From the NCBI GenBank assembly GCA_902573905.1, contig CACGLL010000001.1, positions 62,001-126,000 on the forward strand: a stretch of DNA of 64,000 nt. The letters are read 5' to 3'. Both the position numbers and the translations under genes were made by a program. The stretch is from an uncultured Pelagibacteraceae bacterium. GTDB lineage: Bacteria > Pseudomonadota > Alphaproteobacteria > Pelagibacterales > Pelagibacteraceae. Under the pieces are notes generated by a model. That model had not been told where the DNA came from. It searched no databases and saw only the letters and a program-made list of their open reading frames with translations. Positions 8,931 through 18,594 of the stretch are shown here, one piece after another (position 1 is the stretch's first letter; each line of letters begins with the position of its first letter).

Positions 8931-10109
8931 TTATCTCTCAACACACATCGAAATACCCATACCACCACCGATACAAAGAGTTGCTAAACCTTTTTTTACA
9001 TTACGCTTGATCATTTCGTGAATAAGAGTGACTAATATTCTAGTTCCTGACGCTCCAATAGGATGACCTAATGCAATAGCACCACCATTTACATTAACTT
9101 TTTCTTCAGGAATGGAAAGTGTCTTCAATACAGCTAAACTTTGAGCTGCAAATGCCTCATTAATTTCGAAAAGATCTACGTCTTTTACAGACCATCCTGC
9201 TAAGTCCAGCGCTTTTTTTGATGAGGGAATAGGTCCTGTACCCATTAAAGCAGGATTAACACCACAACTTGCCCATGATTTTATTGAAACTAACTTATTT
9301 AATCCTCTTTTCCGAGCCTCATTATCTAACATTATAGTTACTGCTGCAGCTCCATCATTGATACCCGAGGCATTTCCGGCTGTGACTGTCCCATCTTTTT
9401 TAAAAACTGGTTTTAATTTTTTTAAAGTGTCGAGACTTATTCCCTCTCTAGGATGTTCATCTTTGTTGAAATCTATTTCATTTTTTTTTGTTTTAATCTT
9501 AAGATTAATTATTTCCTCTATAAATTTATTTTGCTTCTGAGCTTTTAAAGCTTTTTCTTGAGATTTTAGAGCAAACTTATCTTGTTCCTCTCTAGTAATT
9601 TGAAATTTCTCAGCGACATTTTCAGCAGTAACACCCATATGATAATCATGAAAAGCATCCCAAAGACCGTCTTTAATCATGGTATCAATCATCTCAGTAT
9701 CACCTAATTTTTTTCCATTTCTCAAGTGAATAGTATGCGGGGCCAGAGACATATTTTCTTGTCCACCGGCTACAACTATTTTTGAGTCTCCTAACTTTAT
9801 GCTTTGATATGCAGAAACAATTGATCTAATGCCTGAACCACAAACTTGATTAACAATATAAGCTGGCTTCTCTTTTGGAATGTCTGATCTCATTGCAGCT
9901 TGTCTTGCAGGATTTTGTCCTAAACCAGCTGTTAAAACTTGTCCTAAAATTAATTCATCAATATCATTAACTTCTAGACTGTTATCTTTAAGTAAGCCCC
10001 TAATTACAGCAGCACCAAGATCATAACTTTGTACATTTCTTAAAGATTTATTTAGTGAACCAACTGCAGTCCTTTTCGCAGAAGTTATTACAATATCTGA
10101 TGTTTTCAT
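8931..10109 (-). CDS. acetyl-CoA C-acetyltransferase (biosynthetic-type thiolase)
   Basis: A 392-residue thiolase catalysing reversible Claisen condensation of two acetyl-CoA to acetoacetyl-CoA. The nucleophile is Cys90 in VNQVCGSGIRS, the general base is about His349 in GGAIALGHPIG, and the second catalytic Cys is about 379 in CIGGGMG. Length and motifs are those of PhaA/AtoB. No polymer synthase or 3-ketoacyl reductase is in the window, so with the acetoacetyl-CoA synthetase next door it more likely serves acetoacetate breakdown. Confidence 0.93.
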   Translation of the reverse strand: MKTSDIVITSAKRTAVGSLNKSLRNVQSYDLGAAVIRGLLKDNSLEVNDIDELILGQVLTAGLGQNPARQAAMRSDIPKEKPAYIVNQVCGSGIRSIVSAYQSIKLGDSKIVVAGGQENMSLAPHTIHLRNGKKLGDTEMIDTMIKDGLWDAFHDYHMGVTAENVAEKFQITREEQDKFALKSQEKALKAQKQNKFIEEIINLKIKTKKNEIDFNKDEHPREGISLDTLKKLKPVFKKDGTVTAGNASGINDGAAAVTIMLDNEARKRGLNKLVSIKSWASCGVNPALMGTGPIPSSKKALDLAGWSVKDVDLFEINEAFAAQSLAVLKTLSIPEEKVNVNGGAIALGHPIGASGTRILVTLIHEMIKRNVKKGLATLCIGGGMGISMCVER

Positions 10110-10126
10110 ATTTTATTAATACTATA

Positions 10127-11449
10127 TTATTTTAAATCTTTCCTGTTTAATAAACTTATTATTAAAGATATTTGTAAAAAGATAAAAGTTGAATTAGCAG
10201 TTCCAAAAAAACTACCTGTTGTTTTTATAGGAAATATATCGCCGAGTAGAATTAATAAAAAAGGAAGAAGGATAATTTTCTTATTATAATAAGATTCTCT
10301 GAAAATAAGAAAAAAAACAGAAATTATTATTAGAAATCCAGTTAAACCTATGTCAGATAAAATTTCTAAATAATAGTTGTGAGGATGTGCATTACAATTA
10401 ACAAAAACTTTGGGACAGTTAAATCTGAAAGACTTTATGCCACCTCCAAAAAATTTGTTTTGAAGCCAAGTTTTGTACCCCGTGTAAAATTCTTTAGCAT
10501 GAACTGATTTAGTTATGTAGTTTTCTCCTTTAAAGGAAATTGAATAATTTTTTTCTCCATAAGTTAATTCATTTTTATTTTCAAAGTTAACTTTATTTTC
10601 CTCTGAAAAAGATTTTAAAAGATTAGTAACTTGCCATGGAAATGCCAAATAGTGTTTTCGGATCTCGTTATCATAATTTTTTAAAATAAAAACACAACTT
10701 ATTGCAATAATTAAAAGTGAAAAAAAATAAATTCTGTAATTTCTTAAAAGTATTAAACTAAACAGAGTAGTAGAAAAAAAAATAAAAAACGGCATTCTAT
10801 TACCAGCGAGTGTCATTCCCAGGCTTAGAATTAAACTGACAATTAAGAAAATAAAAAATTTATTTTTAAACGTCATATTTTTAAAAAATTCAAAAATAAA
10901 AAAAGAAAAAATTAAGAAAAATGAAAAACGAGAAATGTAGCCTCCAGCAATAAGTTCATCACCAAAGGGCCCAGATACTCTTCGAGAGACACTTTCGTAA
11001 CCAAACAAACTCTGGCCAAAGAAATATTGAATAATTACATCTAAAGATACAAATAAAACACAAAAAGAAGATATAGAAAAAAAATATTTTAAATTTAAAT
11101 ATTTATTATCCATTAAAAATCTTAAAGAAAAATAAAAAAACAAATATCTAATATAAGAAAAAGTTTTAAAAATTAATTGATCTCTATGAACATCATCAGA
11201 AATTTTAAAGTAATTGAAAGTCGAAACTAAAAAAATGTAAATAAAAAATATTACAATTAATTTATCAAATAAATTTAGTTCAATTTTACTACTGTCTTTT
11301 TTTTTAATTAATAAAAATATACAAAAAAATACTATTATTAAAATATTAAGGTTTATTGCTAAATTACCTAATATGAAACTCACTGGAATGAGTGAAATCA
11401 ATAAATTAGCAAAGAAAGTATTGGAAGAAGTATTGATATTGTTTATCAT
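10127..11449 (-). CDS. O-antigen ligase-like (WaaL/Wzy-type) membrane protein
   Basis: A polytopic protein of about 440 residues with roughly ten hydrophobic segments and one large central soluble loop. The loop contains the family's GGGIKSFR and NAHPHNYYLEILSDIGLTG stretch, the Wzy_C/O-antigen ligase signature. Members join glycan chains to lipid A core or polymerise them in the periplasm. The start at 11449 (MINNINT) is chosen because the 13 in-frame residues before it (from 11488) are an A+T-rich extension. The undecaprenyl-diphosphatase gene lies nearby, which fits envelope glycan work. Confidence 0.82.
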   Translation of the reverse strand: MINNINTSSNTFFANLLISLIPVSFILGNLAINLNILIIVFFCIFLLIKKKDSSKIELNLFDKLIVIFFIYIFLVSTFNYFKISDDVHRDQLIFKTFSYIRYLFFYFSLRFLMDNKYLNLKYFFSISSFCVLFVSLDVIIQYFFGQSLFGYESVSRRVSGPFGDELIAGGYISRFSFFLIFSFFIFEFFKNMTFKNKFFIFLIVSLILSLGMTLAGNRMPFFIFFSTTLFSLILLRNYRIYFFSLLIIAISCVFILKNYDNEIRKHYLAFPWQVTNLLKSFSEENKVNFENKNELTYGEKNYSISFKGENYITKSVHAKEFYTGYKTWLQNKFFGGGIKSFRFNCPKVFVNCNAHPHNYYLEILSDIGLTGFLIIISVFFLIFRESYYNKKIILLPFLLILLGDIFPIKTTGSFFGTANSTFIFLQISLIISLLNRKDLK

Positions 11450-11514
11450 GAATTTATTAAATTTATATACAAAAAAGAATAAATACAAAATGATAATTTT
11501 AACTTTTGTTATCT

Positions 11515-11591
11515 GCGCCTGTAGCTCAACTGGATAGAGCGCTTGGCTACGGACCAGGAGGTTCTGGGTTCAAATCCTAGCAGGCGCACCA
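11515..11591 (+). tRNA. tRNA-Arg (ACG)
   Basis: A complete 77-base tRNA. The acceptor arms GCGCCTG and CAGGCGC pair fully, the D-arm is AGCTC...GAGC, the anticodon stem CTTGG/CCAGG encloses loop CTACGGA with anticodon ACG, the T-loop is TTCAAAT, and ACCA is encoded. The A34 would be deaminated to inosine by TadA, as usual for this isoacceptor. It stands alone between two minus-strand genes. Confidence 0.95.
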
Positions 11592-11633
11592 ATTTTGGTT
11601 TGATTTTTTCTTTAATATTATTAAATATATTTT

Positions 11634-11729
11634 ATGAAATTTTTATTAAATTTATCGTTACAAAAATCAGTAATTTTCTTTTTTCTTATAATAATACTGA
11701 TTTTATTAGTACTTGCTCTTATCTTATAG
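11634..11729 (+). CDS. possible 31-residue single-span membrane peptide
   Basis: Downstream of tRNA-Arg an ATG opens a 31-codon frame. The product has a short basic N-terminus (MKFLLNLSLQK) and then an unbroken hydrophobic run of about 20 residues to the stop, as in small single-span membrane peptides. Its last 6 bases overlap the end of the convergent uppP gene. No ribosome-binding site is evident, and A+T-rich DNA yields hydrophobic frames by chance, so this is only a candidate. Confidence 0.25.
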   Translation: MKFLLNLSLQKSVIFFFLIIILILLVLALIL

Positions 11730-12482
11730 ATAAGCAACAACAAATAAGATCAAACCTAAAAAAATTCTATAATACACAAAAACATTTAAATTAAATTTCG
11801 CTATATACTTTAAAAAATATTTAATTGTAATTAGAGAAAAAATAAATGATAGAAATATTGAAATAAGGTTTACCTTAGCAAAGTAAACACTTTCTGATAA
11901 AATCAAATTCTTTAAACCAAAAAAAGATACTGCACTTAAAATAGGAATTGAAAGCAAAAAAGAAATTTTCGCTGCATCCACTCTTTTAAAGTTTAGAAGT
12001 CTAGCTGCCGTTATGGCGATACCTGATCTGCTAACGCCAGGTACTAAAGATAAAATTTGAAACAATCCAATAAAAATTGCTGATTTATAGGAAAAGTTTT
12101 TTTCTAAATTTTTTTCTAATTTAAATTTATCGCTAAAATAAAGTAAGAAACCAAATATTAAAGTCGTCAATGCTATTATTTTGATATTTCTGATTTGATC
12201 AATTATCCCTGTTTCCACAAGAAGAAAACCGACGATCACTACTGGTAGTGAGGAAATAAAAATTTTAAAAAATAAAATTTTATTTTCAACAAAACTTATT
12301 ATGTCTTTATAAAAATATACAAGCACAGCAAGCAATGAACCTATATGTAAACTAATATCAATTGAAAGACTTTGATTTTCGAAATTAAGAAGATTTGACA
12401 TTAAGATTAAGTGAGAAGATGAACTTACAGGTATAAACTCAGCGACTCCCTGGACAAAAGATAGAATAATTATTTCAATCAT
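11724..12482 (-). CDS. uppP: undecaprenyl-diphosphatase
   Basis: A 252-residue polytopic membrane protein of the BacA/UppP family, which dephosphorylates undecaprenyl pyrophosphate to recycle the lipid carrier for peptidoglycan and surface glycans. Signatures are the N-terminal QGVAEFIPVSSSSHL (Glu15 and the serine run) and PGVSRSG in the second half. Length is slightly below the usual ~265-270. It is divergently transcribed from gltD. Confidence 0.94.
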   Translation of the reverse strand: MIEIIILSFVQGVAEFIPVSSSSHLILMSNLLNFENQSLSIDISLHIGSLLAVLVYFYKDIISFVENKILFFKIFISSLPVVIVGFLLVETGIIDQIRNIKIIALTTLIFGFLLYFSDKFKLEKNLEKNFSYKSAIFIGLFQILSLVPGVSRSGIAITAARLLNFKRVDAAKISFLLSIPILSAVSFFGLKNLILSESVYFAKVNLISIFLSFIFSLITIKYFLKYIAKFNLNVFVYYRIFLGLILFVVAYL

Positions 12483-12594
12483 TTATAAAAAATAAAATTA
12501 AAGGTTGTTTTTTTATTGGCAATTTTAAATGCATATCAGGTATGCAAAGAATGACATTAATTTTTTGAGACATTTAGAATATAGGTAACTACTA

Positions 12595-12623
12595 TTGACC
12601 TTAAAAAGCTATCATTATAATAA
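12595..12623 (+). promoter_or_regulatory. candidate gltD-gltB promoter
   Basis: TTGACC (12595-12600) is followed by TATAAT (12616-12621, 15-base spacer) or by TAATAA (12618-12623, 17-base spacer), about 25 bases before the gltD start. The match to a sigma70 promoter is good and the position is sensible. The exact -10 element cannot be fixed by eye. Confidence 0.5.
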
Positions 12624-12646
12624 ATCTTTACTATTTTAGGCAAACT

Positions 12647-14092
12647 ATGACAAAAAAAATGCTACAGTTTGTAGATGTTAAACAAGAGACACCTGAAAAA
12701 AGAGAGACAGGTAAAAGAAAAGATGACTTTAACGAAATCTACAAAGATTACATAAAAAATAAAGCAACCGAACAATCTAGCAGATGCTCACAATGTGGTG
12801 TCCCGTTTTGTCAGATACATTGCCCTCTTGGAAATAATATACCTGACTGGCTCAAACTTACAGCTGAGGGCAGACTTAAAGAAGCTTACGAATTATCACA
12901 AAGCACTAATAATATGCCAGAGGTATGCGGAAGAATTTGTCCTCAAGACAGACTTTGTGAAGGGAATTGTGTAATTGAACAATCAGGACATGGAACTGTA
13001 ACAATAGGTTCTATAGAAAAATATATAACCGACACAGCTTGGGATAAAGGTTGGGTCAAACCATTTAAAGTTAAAAAAGAGCTTAAACAATCAATAGGCA
13101 TTATTGGAGCAGGTCCTGCTGGGATGGCTTGTGCAGAAGAATTAAGAAAATCAGGTTATCAAGTAACAATTTACGATAGATATGATAGGCCAGGTGGTCT
13201 TTTAATTTATGGAATTCCAAATTTTAAATTAGAAAAATTTGTTGTTGAGAGAAGAACAAAGTTACTTAAAGAAACTGGCATAAAGTTTATTCAAAATTTT
13301 GAGGTTGGAAAAGATAAAACTTTATACGAACTCAGAGAAAAACATGATGCAATACTAATTTCAACTGGAGTTTATAAAGCAAGAGAAATTAATATACCCG
13401 GCCATAATCTTCAAAATATTTTTCCAGCAATGGATTTTTTGACTGCTTCTAACAGAAAAGGTTTGGGCGACAAAGTTAAATTATTTGATGATGGCACTTT
13501 GAACGCAGAAGGAAAAAATGTTGTTGTAATTGGTGGTGGAGATACTGCTATGGACTGTGTGAGAACATCGATAAGACAAAAAGCTAAATCAGTAAAATGT
13601 ATATACAGGCGTGATCGGGAAAATATGCCAGGATCAGCAAGAGAAGTAGGAAATGCGATCGAAGAAGGAGTAGAATTTGTTTGGTTAACAAGTCCTAAAA
13701 GTTTTATTGGAACAAATAAAGTTGAGGCAGTTGAAGTAAATAAAATGAAATTAGGCGAACCAGACTCATCAGGCAGGAGAAGACCAGAAGTTGATAAAGG
13801 ATCAGAATATAAGATCCCTGCAGATCTTGTAATCAAATCTTTAGGATTTGACCCAGAAAATCTACCTCAACTTTTTAACGCTAAAGAATTAGTTGTATCG
13901 CAATGGGGTACTTTAAAAATTGATTTGAAATCTATGCAAACAAATTTGGATGGAGTATTTGCTGCAGGTGATATTGTTAGAGGAGCTTCACTTGTAGTTT
14001 GGGCGATCAGAGACGGTCGCGACGCTGCTAAACAAATTGAAAAATATTTACAATTAAAAGCAAATAAAAATACGTCAGAAGTGGCAGCATAA
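12647..14092 (+). CDS. gltD: glutamate synthase small (beta) subunit
   Basis: A 481-residue flavoprotein that passes electrons from NADPH to the large subunit for glutamate synthesis from 2-oxoglutarate and glutamine. The N-terminal Cys cluster (Cys47, 50, 55, 59 in CSQCGVPFCQIHCP) and a second cluster (CGRICPQDRLCEGNC) bind 4Fe-4S centres. FAD and NADPH Rossmann motifs are GIIGAGPAGMA and VVVIGGGDTAMDC. The gene comes before gltB, five bases apart, so both subunits are made from one message. Together with glutamine synthetase (not in the window) they form the ammonia-assimilating cycle. Confidence 0.95.
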   Translation: MTKKMLQFVDVKQETPEKRETGKRKDDFNEIYKDYIKNKATEQSSRCSQCGVPFCQIHCPLGNNIPDWLKLTAEGRLKEAYELSQSTNNMPEVCGRICPQDRLCEGNCVIEQSGHGTVTIGSIEKYITDTAWDKGWVKPFKVKKELKQSIGIIGAGPAGMACAEELRKSGYQVTIYDRYDRPGGLLIYGIPNFKLEKFVVERRTKLLKETGIKFIQNFEVGKDKTLYELREKHDAILISTGVYKAREINIPGHNLQNIFPAMDFLTASNRKGLGDKVKLFDDGTLNAEGKNVVVIGGGDTAMDCVRTSIRQKAKSVKCIYRRDRENMPGSAREVGNAIEEGVEFVWLTSPKSFIGTNKVEAVEVNKMKLGEPDSSGRRRPEVDKGSEYKIPADLVIKSLGFDPENLPQLFNAKELVVSQWGTLKIDLKSMQTNLDGVFAAGDIVRGASLVVWAIRDGRDAAKQIEKYLQLKANKNTSEVAA

Positions 14093-14097
14093 TTGTT

Positions 14098-17000
14098 ATG
14101 AAGAATTACCAAAAAAATAAAAAAATTTTAGAAAAAAGTTTTAATTATTCTCCTGATATGGAACACGATGCATGCGGTGTTGGATTGATTGCATCTACGA
14201 ATGGGAAAAAATCTAGAAAAATTGTTGATTATGGGATCGAGGCATTAAAAGCAATTTGGCATAGAGGTGCTGTAGATGCTGATGGTAAATCTGGCGATGG
14301 AGCAGGAATTCAAATAGAAATAGCGCCTGATTTTTTTAAAGAAAAAATATCAGCAACTGGACACACTCTTGATGAAAGTAAAAGAATTTGTGTAGGAATG
14401 GTTTTTCTCCCAAGAACAGATTATTCTGAACAAGAAAAATGCAGAGAAATTATCGAGTCAGCTCTTTTAGATGAAAACTATTATATATATGGGTGGAGAC
14501 AAGTACCAATTAACCCAAGTGTATTAGGTAAAACAGCTGATCAAAATCGTCCAGAAATTGCTCAAGTAATGTTTAAAAAAAATGAAACGTTACAAACTAA
14601 CGATCTTGAAAGAGATTTGTTTGAGACAAGAAAGAAAATTGAAAAAGTTGCCAGGGATAAACAAATAAAGGACTTCTATATCTGCTCATTCAGTTCAAGG
14701 TCTATTGTTTACAAAGGCATGTTTTTAGCTGAAATGTTATCTGAGTTTTATCCAGATCTTAATGATGAAAAACTAACTTCAAGATTTGCAATTTTTCATC
14801 AAAGATACTCTACCAATACTTTTCCTAGCTGGGATTTAGCTCAACCTTTTAGAACTGTAGCGCACAATGGTGAAATAAATACAGTTAAAGGAAATATAAA
14901 CTGGATGAAAATTCATGAGCAAGACATGTCTAGCCAACTTTTTAAAGATGTTAAAAATTTAAAGCCAGTTATTCGAAGCTCATCTGACTCAGGTGCCCTA
15001 GATAATGTTTTTGAACTGTTAACTCACTCTGGAAAACTAGCGCCATTAATTAAATTGATGATGATACCAGACTCATGGTCAAAGAGAAGTAAAACAGTTC
15101 CAAAAAATCACCAAGACTTTTTTAATTTCCTTAACAGCACGATAGAACCCTGGGATGGTCCAGCTGCTATTTGCGCAACCGATGCCAAGTGGGTTTTAGC
15201 TTCCTCAGATAGAAATGGATTAAGGCCACTTAGGTATTCAATTACCTCTGATGATTTATTTTTTGCAGGTTCAGAAACTGGTATGATTAAAATTCCAGAA
15301 GATAAGATTATTGAAAAAGGAAAGCTTGGTCCAGGTCAAATCATTGCAATCGATTTAAAAAAAGGAAAACTATTCAAAGATAAAGAAATTAAAGACTTTT
15401 TGGCAAAAGATTATAAAAAATACAATAAACAAATTATTGATTTAGAAAAAAAGATTTCATTTGGTGGAGAAAATCCAAATTTCGTAGGTGAGGATTTAAG
15501 GAAAAGACAATTTTTATCAGGACTAAGTATAGAGGACTTAGAGTTGATTCTTCATCCAATGGCAGAAGAGGGAAAAGAAGCATCAGGTTCAATGGGTGAT
15601 GATACACCTGTTGCAGTTTTATCCAGTCATTTTAGACCTGTGTCACACTATTTTAGGCAAAACTTTAGCCAAGTAACCAATCCTCCAATAGATTCATTGA
15701 GAGAAAATAAAGTAATGAGTTTAAAAACAAGATTTGGAAACCTGGGTAATATTTTAGATTTTGATAATCTTACAGAAGAAAATATTTATGTTCTAGATAG
15801 TCCAGTACTCACTAACTCACAGTTTAAAAAATTTAAAAAATTTTTTGCAAAAAAAGTAAAAATTATAGACTGTACTTTTGATATTGAAAAATCTCTTAAA
15901 GAAAGAATTGAGCTAATCAGGGAGGAAGCAGAAACAGCTGTTAGAGAAGGAAGTACTTGTTTGGTTTTATCTGATAAAAATATATCAAACAAAAAAGCAA
16001 GTATACCAAGCATATTAATTGTAGGAGCAGTTCATTCTCACTTAGTAAAACATGGTTTACGAGGTTACTGTTCATTAAATGTTGAGTGCTCTGATGCAAT
16101 GGACACGCATTCATTTGCAATTTTAATAGGAGTTGGAGCCACAACTGTGAATTCTTATTTGGCAATAGATAGTATTTATCAAAGATTTGAAAAAAAATTA
16201 TTTGGAAAATCAGACTTTGAAACATGTGTAAATAAATTTAAGAAATCAATTGATGCTGGTCTTTTAAAGATTATGTCAAAGATGGGAATTTCAGTAATTA
16301 GCTCTTATAGAGGCGGGTGTAATTTCGAAGCAGTGGGTTTAAGTAGAGCAATCGTCTCAGATTATTTTCCGGGTATGTCCTCAAGAATTTCAGGAATAGG
16401 GATAATTGGGATCGAGAAAAAGATTAAAGAACTTCATAAAAAGTTTAATGCTAAAAATGTATTTACCTTACCTATCGGCGGCTTATATAGATTTAGAAAA
16501 AGTGGCGAAGATCACCAGTACCAAGGTAAATTGATCCATTTGTTGCAAAGCGCTGTTGGCAGTGGTTCTTATGAATTATATAAAAAGTATTCAACTGGAA
16601 TTCACAACTTACCTCCTATTAATATAAGAGATTTACTAGAATTTAAAAAAAAGAGAAAACCTATTAGCATTGATGAAGTTGAACCAATTGAAGAGATCTT
16701 AAAACGATTTGGTAGTGGAAGCATGTCCCATGGAGCATTATCGGCTGAGGCTCATGAAACTTTAGCAGTAGGAATGAACAGAATTAAAGGAGCATCTTGT
16801 AGTGGAGAGGGCGGAGAAGACGCTAAAAGATTTAAAACTTTATCTAACGGAGATAGTGCAAATTCAAGAGTAAAACAAATTGCATCTGCCAGATTTGGAG
16901 TTACAGTTGACTATTTAAATAATGCTAACGAAATAGAAATCAAAATCGCCCAAGGAGCAAAGCCAGGTGAAGGAGGACAACTTCCAGGTTTTAAAGTTAC

Positions 17001-18594
17001 CAAAGAAATAGCAAGATTGAGACATTCGACGCCAGGAGTTACTTTAATTTCACCACCACCTCACCATGATATTTACTCAATAGAAGATTTGGCACAGTTA
17101 ATCTACGATTTAAAACAAATTAATCCTGGTGCAAGAGTAGGAGTTAAACTAGTTGCATCGACTGGAATAGGAACAATAGCAGCTGGAGTTGCTAAAGCAA
17201 AAGCAGATATCATTTTGATTTCAGGTCATTCAGGAGGAACTGGCGCTAGTCCTCAAACAAGTATTAAGTATGCGGGTATTCCTTGGGAGATGGGCTTAAC
17301 AGAGGCGAACCAAATTCTTACTTTAAATAATTTAAGACATAACGTTACTTTAAGAACCGATGGGGGATTAAAAACCGGCCGTGATATTGTGATGGCTGCA
17401 ATGATGGGAGCAGAGGAATATGGAATGGGTACGTCATCTTTAGTTGCAATGGGATGCATAATGGTAAGGCAGTGCCACTCAAATACGTGTCCAGTTGGAG
17501 TTTGCAGTCAAGATGAAGCTTTACGAGAAAAATTTACCGGCACTCCAGAAAAAGTTGTAAATTTATTTAAGTTTGCAGCAACAGAAGTAAGAGAAATTCT
17601 AGCCTCTCTTGGGTTTAAATCAATTAATGAAATTATAGGAAGAACAGACTTATTAACTCAAGTAAATAAAGGAGCATCTAACTTAGATGATTTAGATTTA
17701 AATCCACTATTAGTTCAAGCTGATCCTGGTGAAAATCTTAGATATTGTAAAGACAAACATATAAATGAAGTACCAGATACTCTTGATGAAAAGATTTGGT
17801 CTGAGATAAAAGATAAGATTAAAACAGACTCTGAAAATAAATTTAATTACGAGATAGAAAACACTTCAAGATCAGTAGGAACAAGATTATCTCATCATAT
17901 TTATAAAAAATTTGGTAATAATAAATTAGAGGAAAATACAGTTAAAATTAAACTAGAGGGTTCAGCAGGTCAATCTCTTGGTGCTTTCTTAACTAAAGGA
18001 ATTAAACTTATTGTCGAAGGAGACTGTAATGATTATGTTGGTAAAGGATTATCCGGAGGGACTATCGTTGTATATCCATCTCCAAAAAGTTCGTTAGCTT
18101 CAAATGAAAATACAATAATAGGAAACACTGTTCTTTATGGAGCAACTTCGGGAAAACTATTTGCATCTGGGCAAGCGGGAGAAAGATTTGCAGTTAGAAA
18201 CTCTGGAAGCTTCTCAATCGTCGAAGGATGTGGAGCCCATGGTTGTGAGTATATGACAGGTGGAACAGCTATAATACTAGGAGAAGTAGGTGACAATTTT
18301 GGAGCAGGAATGACGGGTGGAATGGCATTTGTTTATGATGACAATAATACATTTGAAAATTTTGTTAATCCAGCCTCAGTAATTTGGCAAGAAGTTGAAA
18401 CAGATTATTGGAAGGAGTTTTTGAAAGATAGTTTAAATTCTTTTGTCAAAGAAACTAATTCTAAAATTGCTTGGAAAATATTAAATGACTTTGATAACGA
18501 AGTTAAAAAATTTAAACAAATTTGTCCAATAGAAATGCTTGATAAATTAGACAATCCTATTAGTTTAAGATCTCATACTAAGAAAGCAGGTTAA
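14098..18594 (+). CDS. gltB: glutamate synthase large (alpha) subunit
   Basis: A 1498-residue protein, the normal length for bacterial GltB. A 25-residue propeptide precedes the N-terminal glutaminase nucleophile Cys26 (DACGVGLIA). The class II amidotransferase domain is followed by the central domain, the FMN-binding synthase barrel with a 3Fe-4S motif (MVRQCHSNTCPVGVC), and the C-terminal beta-helix (GGTAIILG, GAGMTGGMA). Its stop overlaps the start of the SDR gene by one base (TAATG). Confidence 0.96.
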   Translation: MKNYQKNKKILEKSFNYSPDMEHDACGVGLIASTNGKKSRKIVDYGIEALKAIWHRGAVDADGKSGDGAGIQIEIAPDFFKEKISATGHTLDESKRICVGMVFLPRTDYSEQEKCREIIESALLDENYYIYGWRQVPINPSVLGKTADQNRPEIAQVMFKKNETLQTNDLERDLFETRKKIEKVARDKQIKDFYICSFSSRSIVYKGMFLAEMLSEFYPDLNDEKLTSRFAIFHQRYSTNTFPSWDLAQPFRTVAHNGEINTVKGNINWMKIHEQDMSSQLFKDVKNLKPVIRSSSDSGALDNVFELLTHSGKLAPLIKLMMIPDSWSKRSKTVPKNHQDFFNFLNSTIEPWDGPAAICATDAKWVLASSDRNGLRPLRYSITSDDLFFAGSETGMIKIPEDKIIEKGKLGPGQIIAIDLKKGKLFKDKEIKDFLAKDYKKYNKQIIDLEKKISFGGENPNFVGEDLRKRQFLSGLSIEDLELILHPMAEEGKEASGSMGDDTPVAVLSSHFRPVSHYFRQNFSQVTNPPIDSLRENKVMSLKTRFGNLGNILDFDNLTEENIYVLDSPVLTNSQFKKFKKFFAKKVKIIDCTFDIEKSLKERIELIREEAETAVREGSTCLVLSDKNISNKKASIPSILIVGAVHSHLVKHGLRGYCSLNVECSDAMDTHSFAILIGVGATTVNSYLAIDSIYQRFEKKLFGKSDFETCVNKFKKSIDAGLLKIMSKMGISVISSYRGGCNFEAVGLSRAIVSDYFPGMSSRISGIGIIGIEKKIKELHKKFNAKNVFTLPIGGLYRFRKSGEDHQYQGKLIHLLQSAVGSGSYELYKKYSTGIHNLPPINIRDLLEFKKKRKPISIDEVEPIEEILKRFGSGSMSHGALSAEAHETLAVGMNRIKGASCSGEGGEDAKRFKTLSNGDSANSRVKQIASARFGVTVDYLNNANEIEIKIAQGAKPGEGGQLPGFKVTKEIARLRHSTPGVTLISPPPHHDIYSIEDLAQLIYDLKQINPGARVGVKLVASTGIGTIAAGVAKAKADIILISGHSGGTGASPQTSIKYAGIPWEMGLTEANQILTLNNLRHNVTLRTDGGLKTGRDIVMAAMMGAEEYGMGTSSLVAMGCIMVRQCHSNTCPVGVCSQDEALREKFTGTPEKVVNLFKFAATEVREILASLGFKSINEIIGRTDLLTQVNKGASNLDDLDLNPLLVQADPGENLRYCKDKHINEVPDTLDEKIWSEIKDKIKTDSENKFNYEIENTSRSVGTRLSHHIYKKFGNNKLEENTVKIKLEGSAGQSLGAFLTKGIKLIVEGDCNDYVGKGLSGGTIVVYPSPKSSLASNENTIIGNTVLYGATSGKLFASGQAGERFAVRNSGSFSIVEGCGAHGCEYMTGGTAIILGEVGDNFGAGMTGGMAFVYDDNNTFENFVNPASVIWQEVETDYWKEFLKDSLNSFVKETNSKIAWKILNDFDNEVKKFKQICPIEMLDKLDNPISLRSHTKKAG

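Noticed and set aside
11543-11794. An 83-codon plus-strand frame beginning inside tRNA-Arg.
   Set aside because: It starts within the tRNA and runs into the 3' end of uppP on the other strand; not a plausible gene.
12483-12594. Possible riboswitch before gltD.
   Set aside because: The divergent spacer is A+T-rich with no strong pairing; only a promoter-like pair near its end is supported.
13411-13836. A 141-codon antisense frame inside gltD.
   Set aside because: Ser/Pro-rich translation typical of the complement of a conserved gene; gltD motifs account for the region.
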